Positions 15,883 through 19,578 of a DNA stretch of 19,578 nt are shown here, in pieces. Both the position numbers and the translations under genes were made by a program. Position 1 is the stretch's first letter. Each line of letters starts with the position of its first letter. Source of the DNA: JACCTH01 sp050741915 (GTDB taxonomy: Bacteria; Actinomycetota; Acidimicrobiia; Spongiisociales; ZC4RG35); contig JBOGEX010000070.1 in assembly GCA_050741915.1 (NCBI GenBank), positions 1 through 19,578 of the forward strand, given 5' to 3'. The notes below the pieces were generated by a model. It saw nothing but the letters and a program-made list of their open reading frames with translations, ran no database searches and had not been told where the DNA came from.

Positions 15883-16007
15883 GTGACAGGGGTCACGAGA
15901 GATCGTGCCCGCCGTACAGTTGTTCAGCCGGCCGTGCAGGTATACGACCCAATCCAGAAAGCCTGGAACACTCGGCAGAGCAGATCGTGATCGAGGTGTA
16001 GGACCGA

Positions 16008-18001
16008 TTGGCGGTGTTCACGGAACGGGAGCTCGTTGCCCCAGTGTCGTCGTCCTTCCCAGACGGCGCCACACCATCCGAGCTGGTCCACGCCAGCAGC
16101 GAGATTCTCAAGGCGGCTGTGGCCTCGGGCGAAGCCATCACGCTTCCCAGCCACAGGTCCGGTGGCCGGTGGACTCTCCCCGACGACACCCTGTACACGA
16201 CCCGAAGTCAACTGGAACGCGAGCGGGCAGTGCTCTCAGCAGTCCACCGCCTAAGCACGGTCCGAATCGACCCGGGAAGGATCGACGAGACAAGCCCGAG
16301 TCCGGGAGCTGACTCCTGAGCAGGCGGCGGCCATCAGTCACCTCGCCGAGCAGGACGGTCGGATCGTGGCAGTGGCCGGTCCGGGTGGCTCTGGGAAGAC
16401 CTATGCGATCGGGCCTACGCCGACGCCGCCCAAGCAGCCGGCCATCACGTCATCGGAGTGGCACCCACGGCAACCGCGGCACAGAAACTCGCCGAAGACC
16501 TCGGTGGACATTGGACCGGCACGATCGCCATGCTCACCCACCACCTCGACCTACGAGAAGACACCCTGCCGTCGGGAACGATCGTGGTCTGTGACGAAGC
16601 CTCGATGGTCTCCACCAAAGACCTCTTCCACCTGACCCGGTTGGTCGAAGCCGCCGACGGCAAGCTGATCCTGCTTGGCGACCCGCACCAGCTGCCCTCG
16701 ATCGACTCAGGTGGCCTGTTCCACCAGATTGTCGCCGATGGCCACGGAGTCGTCACCGAATTCGCCATGGTCAACCAACGTCAACGCCATGAGCTCGACC
16801 GACGGGCTCTCCACCTGCTCCGATCCGGAGAAGCTCACCGGGCGGTGCTCGACTACACCGAAGCCGCCGTGTCCATATCGGGCAGGAGCGGCTGGACACG
16901 ATGGCGGCCATGGTCGACGCCTGGTGGACCGACACCAGGATTCACAGCGTCGACGCCGTCCGCATGCTGGCCAGCCGCCGAACCGATGTCGAGGTGTTGA
17001 ACCACCTCGCTCGAAGCCGCATGCAAGCCGAAAGGTCTCCTCTCTGGACCCACGTGGGCAACCCGGACCGGAATAACGTTTCAGATCGGCGATCGGATCG
17101 TGATGCGGACCAACTGGTATGCCCACAGTGACCTCCGCAACGGTCAGACCGGAACCGTCACCGCGGTCGACTGCGGAGCAGGTCGCCTCACGTTCAGACG
17201 TGACCACGACGGGATTGAAGTCGTTCTGCCGAAGCGGTATGTCGATCGGAGTATCGACTATGGCTATGCCCAGACCATCCACACCGCCCAAGGCATGACG
17301 TGTCCCCACGCCCACCTCTACGTCGACCAGACGATGACCGCCGAGCATGGATACACGGGCCTCTCCCGGGCGAGCGGGGAGACTCACATCTGGACAGCAG
17401 ATCTGCCGGGCCCACTTGGCGATTGCAGCCATATCCACTGCCCTGCCGTTGTCGAAGACCGCACCAACGCTCTGGTCCGTCAGTTGTCGCGGGGAGGAGT
17501 GCGATCCCTCGCGGCCGACGCTACCCGACCACGCAGCTCTTGACCGATCGGGAGCTTCTTGACCGGCGCGACGTATTGGCCCGCCTAATCTCGGACGGTC
17601 CCCTCGGTCAGCCCCTCCCCAACATCGAAGCCCTCGAGCAGGCGATCGTTGAGGCCCACGCCATGCTCGAACGAACGGGTACTACAGAGCCCGAGCCCAA
17701 CTCGACATGCTCACCCGACAGCACGACGACGCGGTCACGGCCATCGCGCGACGTGAACCCTGGATCGAGCCACCCCGACCTGCTCAACGAGTACACGGAT
17801 GTTCGCCGCCAGCTCGACCGACGAGTCGCCGCCCGCACGTTGCTCTATCAGACCAACCCGCCACAAGAACTCGGAGCCATGTCCGAGTCTCTCGATCGGC
17901 AGGCCAGGGATGCCGCAGTCGCCGTGTACGCCCAGGCGCGATTGGAGGTCGGACCCGACGTCGATCTTGACGACCCGGCAATCCACCACACAGGACCGTA
18001 G
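16008..18001 (+). pseudogene. MobF/TraA-like conjugative relaxase-helicase remnant, many frameshifts
   Basis: Joining fragments in all three frames gives the helicase half of a MobF (TraA/TrwC-type) protein used in plasmid and ICE transfer. Visible SF1B motifs in order are Walker A VAGPGGSGKTYAI, DEAS (IVVCDEASMVS), GDPHQLPSIDSGG (motif III), YGYAQTIHTAQGMTC (motif V) and YTGLSRA (motif VI). The N-terminal relaxase domain with its tyrosine and histidine triad is missing. Frame changes lie near 16290, in the G run 16411-16413 (one G lost), near 16866 (one base lost), in the A run 17031-17033 (one extra), near 17524, near 17680 and near 17760. The gene is dead unless the indels are sequencing errors. 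It ties the region to a conjugative element. Confidence 0.85.
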
Positions 18002-18087
18002 CGTGACGCAATCCACGAGCTGCAGCCCATCGAACAGCTGACCCCCGTCCTGAGGCTTACCGGATGAGAGACGACGGTCAACCGATC

Positions 18088-18129
18088 GCAAGTTATCTTG
18101 CATCGTCGAGGGGTGGCAAGGTAACTTGT
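18088..18129 (+). promoter_or_regulatory. Two tandem palindromic operator-like sites before the second toxin gene
   Basis: GCAAGTTATCTTGC (18088-18101) and GCAAGGTAACTTGT (18116-18129) are each palindromes of the form GCAAG-N4-CTTGY, 28 bp apart centre to centre. The second covers the GTG start codon at 18128. Tandem palindromes over a start are typical sites for an antitoxin that represses its own operon; the HTH protein at 18355 is the natural candidate (inference). Confidence 0.6.
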
Positions 18130-18346
18130 GAACCAGCCACGGATCGTCGAGAGCGCCCGGAAGCACGGTGCGAGCGATGAGACCATCCTCCATGCCTTCA
18201 ACAATCCCGTCCTCGTCGAAGACCTCGACGAGTGAATGACAATGCTGATTGGTCCTGACCGAGCCGGCAACCTCTACGAGATCGGGGTCGGAACCGACGA
18301 AGGCCCGTTGGTGGTCCATGCGACAAAGCCCGTCGAAAGTATCTGA
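18128..18346 (+). pseudogene. Second copy of the toxin family, interrupted by a TGA
   Basis: The frame from GTG reads NQPRIVESARKHGASDETIL and HAFNNPVLVEDLDE, then TGA at 18233-18235, and continues in the same frame with MTMLIGPDRAGNLYEIGVGT and DEGPLVVHATKPVESI to the stop at 18344. It shares SARKHG-SD-ILHA, IGPD-AGNL-EI and LV-HA with the product at 6949, so the two are members of one family. Relatives have a glycine where the TGA stands, and one base change (GGA to TGA) would create it. The downstream part has its own ATG (18236 or 18242), so a shortened peptide is possible. The gene is eight bases before the HTH gene. Confidence 0.72.
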
Positions 18347-18354
18347 GGTGAGTA

Positions 18355-18624
18355 ATGCCACGAACCATTGACGAGATCACCAACCAGGCCGAAGAGCTGG
18401 CAGCGCGCTTTGAAGATCACGACCCAGTTACCGACGAAGTATTGGACGCGACTGCCCTTCGTGAGCTACGCCAAGCATTCCTGGCAGAGGCCGAGCATCG
18501 CGTCACCACCGCAGTCGAGAAGGCGCGAGCCGAGGGGCACTCGTGGGCATCCATCGGAGCCATGATCGGCACGTCCGGCGAGGCCGCCCGGCAGAGGTAT
18601 GGTCAGAAGACTCCCAAGTCGTAG
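18355..18624 (+). CDS. Helix-turn-helix protein, probable antitoxin partner
   Basis: The 89-residue product has a charged helical N-terminal part (EITNQAEELAARFEDHD) and a C-terminal HTH: AEGHSWASIGAMIGTSGEAA followed by RQRYGQ. The G-x-SW-x-x-IG-x-x-x-G-x-S-x-x-AA-x-x-RY pattern is common in small actinobacterial DNA-binding proteins next to toxins. GAGGTGAG precedes the ATG by a few bases. It follows the broken toxin gene and is intact, as expected if the antitoxin outlives its toxin. It shows no similarity to the RHH partner of the related toxin at 6949. Confidence 0.7.
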   Translation: MPRTIDEITNQAEELAARFEDHDPVTDEVLDATALRELRQAFLAEAEHRVTTAVEKARAEGHSWASIGAMIGTSGEAARQRYGQKTPKS

Positions 18625-18902
18625 CAACGGCCTCACGGAGTGGGGTCGACTAGTCACTCCATCCAACCAACTACCGTGATCTCAAGCCAGAGGCCGGCGA
18701 GCGCAGACGTGCCGATAGCGCGAACTCGGCGACTCCTGTGATATCGCACGGGACAAGTTGATCTGGGTGGCCTGAGGGCCTTATAAGGACCTTGGTCCCG
18801 GGTCACAGACTCAGTCGGCAGCCTCAGGTGTGCATGGGCGAGGAGCGTCGAAGATCTCCTCGTGGTCGTCCATATCAGCACCTAGAAATACGCCCAGTTC
18901 GC

Positions 18903-18945
18903 CTTCGGGACGCTGAGGTCGCCGGTTCGAATCCGGCCGTCCCGA
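18903..18945 (+). other. 3' half of tRNA-Pro(CGG): attachment-site scar 2
   Basis: CTTCGGGACGCTGAGGTCG (18903-18921) is identical to the start of scar 1 and contains the CGG anticodon loop. The T-arm is GCCGG-TTCGAAT-CCGGC (18921-18937), different from scar 1 but with stem pairing kept. The 3' acceptor strand CGTCCCG (18938-18944) and discriminator A follow; CCA is not encoded (CTC instead). The 5' half of a tRNA is missing. The hairpin just downstream suggests the original 3' flank of a real tRNA gene. Confidence 0.78.
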
Positions 18946-18963
18946 CTCAGAAACCCCAGGTCA

Positions 18964-18986
18964 GGGCCACCCGCTAGGGGTGGCCC
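18964..18986 (+). terminator. Hairpin downstream of tRNA-Pro scar 2
   Basis: GGGCCACCC and GGGTGGCCC form a perfect 9-bp stem with a 5-base loop (GCTAG), 19 bases after the tRNA fragment. There is no T run, which is common for actinobacterial tRNA terminators. Confidence 0.65.
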
Positions 18987-19004
18987 CGATTCGCAAAGCG
19001 GGTT

Positions 19005-19026
19005 TCATCGCGCGTCTATCGCGCGT
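19005..19026 (+). repeat. Tandem 11-bp repeat (copy near tRNA scar 2)
   Basis: TCATCGCGCGT (19005-19015) and CTATCGCGCGT (19016-19026) stand head to tail, each one or two changes from the unit CCATCGCGCGT at 7515-7536. The orientation is the same as there. It lies 59 bases after scar 2. Confidence 0.6.
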
Positions 19027-19107
19027 AGAGACTTGACAGACTTGAGTTGGCGCCCTCCGGCCGAGCCGGTAACGGTGAGTGGGCCGATGACTCGACTTAA
19101 CGCTTCT

Positions 19108-19132
19108 CGTCATTGACGTGATGCGTTATGCT
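19108..19132 (+). promoter_or_regulatory. Candidate promoter and operator of higBA
   Basis: CGTCA-T-TGACG (19108-19118) is a perfect 5-bp inverted repeat, followed by TATGCT (19127-19132), a good -10 box. A transcript from this box would begin about at the GTG at 19139, so the mRNA is probably leaderless. HigA-type antitoxins usually repress their own promoter; use of this palindrome is inferred. Confidence 0.45.
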
Positions 19133-19138
19133 TGCTGA

Positions 19139-19420
19139 GTGCTCAGGTCCTTCGCCGGCAAGGAGACAGAGAAGGTTTGGAATCGCGAGCGCTCTCGGCT
19201 CTTTGGCCCCGACCTACAAAGGGCTGCGTATCGGAAGCTGCTGCTCCTCGACGCGGCGGAGGATCTCGCCGATCTTCGAGTTCCGCCGGGGAATCGACTG
19301 GAGAAGCTCCACGGAGATCGGAAAGGCCAGCACAGCATTCGGATCAACCAGCAATGGCGTATCTGCTTCCGCTGGACCCCCTCGGGTCCAGAGGTTGTCG
19401 AGATCGTCGACTATCACTGA
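19139..19420 (+). CDS. higB: HigB-like toxin (RelE/ParE superfamily)
   Basis: HigB toxins are small ribosome-dependent mRNA endonucleases. The 93-residue product starts with GTG as VLRSFAGKETEKVW, matching the I-x-S-F start of the family. The core DLRVPPGNRLEKLHGDRKGQ and HSIRINQQWRICFRW carries the L-H-G-D and R-I-N-x-Q-x-R-I-x-F-x-W signatures, and the last strand ends VEIVDYH. Length is normal. The stop is 13 bases before the higA ATG, with toxin first as in the higBA order. The gene is intact. It lies to the right of the second tRNA scar, so it may belong to a different integrated element. Confidence 0.92.
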   Translation: MLRSFAGKETEKVWNRERSRLFGPDLQRAAYRKLLLLDAAEDLADLRVPPGNRLEKLHGDRKGQHSIRINQQWRICFRWTPSGPEVVEIVDYH

Positions 19421-19433
19421 AAGGAGATGCCCC

Positions 19434-19578
19434 ATGACCAAGACCACGGCGTATGAGCCGATTCACCCTGGGGAGGTGCTCCAAGAGGAGTTCCTGACCC
19501 CGTTGGGTGTTACTCAGCACCGGCTTGCCGTATCGATCCGGGTTCCTCCCCGTCGGATCAATGAGATCGTCCATGGGA
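19434..19578 (+). CDS. higA: HigA-like antitoxin, cut by the window end
   Basis: The first 48 residues are visible: IHPGEVLQEEFLTPLGVTQH, then a helix-turn-helix ending VPPRRINEIVHG. This is the XRE-type HTH of HigA, with the H-P-G-E-x-L-x-E-E-F-L start and the R-I-N-E-I-V-x-G recognition helix. AAGGAG (19421-19426) lies seven bases before the ATG, directly after the higB stop. HigA binds HigB and represses the operon. Only the N-terminal half lies in the window. Confidence 0.92.
   Translation, partial: MTKTTAYEPIHPGEVLQEEFLTPLGVTQHRLAVSIRVPPRRINEIVHG

Noticed and set aside
1..19578. CRISPR array, rRNA, riboswitch or replication origin
   Set aside because: No regularly spaced repeats, rRNA-like sequence or recognisable structured leader was seen on either strand.

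Overview
The window is high-GC DNA with actinobacterial character: GTG and TTG starts, an IS21 element, an ECF sigma factor paired with a membrane protein, an actinobacterial MobF-type helicase remnant and tRNA-Pro integration scars. I infer an actinobacterium; a deep-branching group such as Acidimicrobiia is possible but not shown by the sequence alone. Most of the window reads as a decaying genomic island, not core chromosome.

Left part (1-7500): an IS21-family element (istA with one frameshift, istB intact) begins at or just outside the left edge. Next come two divergent genes whose products each carry a C-terminal HEPN-type RX4H motif (2711-3541 minus, 3650-4690 plus). A sigma factor and membrane-protein operon (6774 to 4740, minus) follows, then a two-gene toxin-antitoxin-like operon with a ribbon-helix-helix partner (6949-7496).

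Middle part (7500-15600): a 3' half of tRNA-Pro(CGG) at 7629-7674, preceded by a tandem 11-bp repeat, looks like an attachment-site scar. After it lie a lipoprotein gene with no good start codon, a small four-helix membrane protein flanked by an inverted repeat, a broken T5orf172 (GIY-YIG) gene, an intact AbiEi/AbiEii type IV toxin-antitoxin-like operon with a perfect operator-like palindrome, an intact microsomal-type epoxide hydrolase, a DinB-family gene with an amber stop, a membrane protein with a cyclic-nucleotide-binding domain, and a truncated universal stress protein.

Right part (15600-19578): a MobF/TraA-like conjugative helicase broken by at least six frameshifts, a second toxin operon related to the one at 6949 but with a nonsense codon and a different (helix-turn-helix) partner, a second tRNA-Pro(CGG) 3' half at 18903-18945 with a hairpin and another copy of the tandem 11-bp repeat, and a HigB-HigA operon that runs off the right edge.

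Taken together, the two tRNA scars, the conjugation-gene remnant, the IS and five toxin/defence-like loci suggest successive integrations at a tRNA-Pro gene, with mobility genes decayed and addiction or defence genes mostly kept. The best candidates for something undescribed are the divergent HEPN pair, and the toxin family that occurs twice with unrelated antitoxin partners and different operator-like repeats.
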